A DNA stretch of 64,000 bases, taken from assembly GCA_945879145.1 (NCBI GenBank), contig CAMCUZ010000007.1, positions 1-64,000 on the forward strand, written 5' to 3'. This DNA comes from an uncultured Mediterranea sp. Its GTDB lineage: Bacteria; Bacteroidota; Bacteroidia; Bacteroidales; Bacteroidaceae. A model generated the notes under the pieces. That model worked only from the letters and a program-made list of their open reading frames with translations. It did no database searches and had not been told where the DNA came from. The translations under genes and the position numbers were made by a program. Positions 63,349 through 64,000 of the stretch are shown piece by piece. Within the stretch, counting starts at the first letter, position 1. Every line of letters starts with the position of its first letter.

Positions 63349-64000
63349 TTAGGGCTGTACGTCACTCACCTTTGCCAATCCCCCCTCGCTGGTCTCTTTA
63401 TAGAGCGAGGGCAGGTCATTACCCGTCTCCTTCATCACCTCCACCACCTTGTCGAACGACACGCGGTGCATTCCGTCGGTAAACGAAGAGTAGAGGTTGG
63501 CATCCAGTGCACGAGCCGCAGCGTAGGCATTGCGCTCAATACAGGGAATCTGCACCAGTCCACACACCGGGTCGCAGGTCATGCCCAGGTGGTGCTCCAA
63601 GCCCATTTCGGCCGCATACTCAATCTGTGTGGGACTACCGCCAAAGAGCTGGTTGGCCGCAGCCGAAGCCATGGAGCAGGCCGTACCCACCTCCGCTTGA
63701 CAACCCGCTTCCGCACCCGAGATGGAGGCGTTCTGCTTCACGATGTTGCCGATGAGGCCGGCCGTAGCCAGCGCACGCAAGATGCGGATGTCGCTGAACT
63801 CCCGACTCTTCTGCAGGTGATAGAGCACGGCAGGCACCACGCCACACGAACCGCAGGTCGGAGCCGTCACGATGACACCCCCTGACGCATTCTCCTCACT
63901 CACAGCCAGGGCATACGAGAAGACCAGTCCACGCGACTGCAGCGAGGCCTTATAACCGCTGGCCTTGATGTAGTAGGCCGATGCCTTTCGTCTGAGGTGG
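63349..64000 (-). CDS. sdaA: L-serine dehydratase (iron-sulfur type), 5' end cut by window
   Basis: Only the C-terminal 217 residues are present; the reading frame runs open to the window edge (it begins HLRRKASAYYIKASGY). The enzyme turns L-serine into pyruvate and ammonia with a [4Fe-4S] cluster. The cysteines appear in TCGSCGVVPAV, GCQAEVGTACSM and CDPVCGLVQIPCIERN. The block SYALAVSEENASGG is also characteristic. The single-chain form with alpha and beta parts fused is likely but cannot be seen. Confidence 0.94.
   Translation of the reverse strand, partial: HLRRKASAYYIKASGYKASLQSRGLVFSYALAVSEENASGGVIVTAPTCGSCGVVPAVLYHLQKSREFSDIRILRALATAGLIGNIVKQNASISGAEAGCQAEVGTACSMASAAANQLFGGSPTQIEYAAEMGLEHHLGMTCDPVCGLVQIPCIERNAYAAARALDANLYSSFTDGMHRVSFDKVVEVMKETGNDLPSLYKETSEGGLAKVSDVQP

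Overview
The window is chromosomal DNA of a bacterium of the order Bacteroidales (Bacteroidota), probably of the Bacteroidaceae/Prevotellaceae type. The evidence is the gene content and the promoters. There is a seven-gene V-type ATPase operon with a DUF2764 protein, a eukaryote-like GT3 glycogen synthase, Rho with a huge N-terminal insertion, a fused DHOD-B-like/GltD-like oxidoreductase, a coenzyme-B12 ribonucleotide reductase and an Oar-like TonB receptor. Starts often follow the Bacteroidota -7 element TAnnTTTG, in several cases with a TTTG element 19-21 bp upstream. I cannot name the genus. No prophage, transposase, integrase, CRISPR array or defence island is visible, so this is mostly core genome.

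Layout. 1-79: 3' end of a 5S rRNA and its terminator. 280-7761: V-type ATPase operon (E, DUF2764, A, B, D, I, K). 7957-12262: glycogen synthase and glucan phosphorylase. 12445-12542: a free-standing small RNA candidate with its own promoter and terminator. 18367 down to 12642 (minus): pyrG, yidC, S9 peptidase. 18580-19992: DUF3078 outer membrane protein. 20109-25762: rseC-like gene and rnfBCDGEA. 25846-26880: galE. 27229-30522: Oar-like TonB receptor. 32545-30632 (minus): AsmA-like/GT51 protein. 32546-33215: gene-poor stretch rich in inverted repeats. 33290-33216 (minus): tRNA-His. 39012-33377 (minus): rho, ffh, an 18-codon ORF, folD, capA-like gene. 43905-39273 (minus): debranching enzyme, GT4 synthase, GH57 amylase. 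44079-45524: rhomboid protease and a Crp/Fnr regulator. 48668-45774 (minus): folB and the Nfn-like fusion. 54144-48785 (minus): nrdJ and malQ. 54496-55230: nitroreductase, overlapping the 3' end of dnaA (minus). 59247-57097 (minus): amidase and MCE protein. 59404-61314: BASS transporter and acyltransferase. 62219-61402 (minus): small protein and PlsC-like acyltransferase. 62319-63347: YeiH transporter. 63349-64000 (minus): serine dehydratase, cut by the window edge.

Two physiological themes join distant genes. The first is energy coupling: Rnf (ferredoxin:NAD+ with ion pumping), the Nfn-like fusion (NADH, ferredoxin and NADPH) and a rotary V-type ATPase whose K subunit carries residues matching the known Na+ site. 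Together they could form a ferredoxin/Na+ circuit in an anaerobe. The second is storage glucan: GT3 synthase, phosphorylase, debranching enzyme, GT4 enzyme, GH57 amylase and a CBM20-bearing 4-alpha-glucanotransferase supply nearly a full glycogen cycle. No glgB or glgC is in the window.

The most unusual unexplained items are the roughly 65-nt RNA at 12479-12542, the hairpin- and repeat-rich intergenic region at 32.8-33.1 kb, the micro-ORF abutting ffh, a tandem 22-bp repeat after the crp-like gene, and long inverted repeats in the leader of the Nfn-like gene and between nrdJ and malQ. All functional calls come from reading the sequence and from recalled family features; no database search was run.
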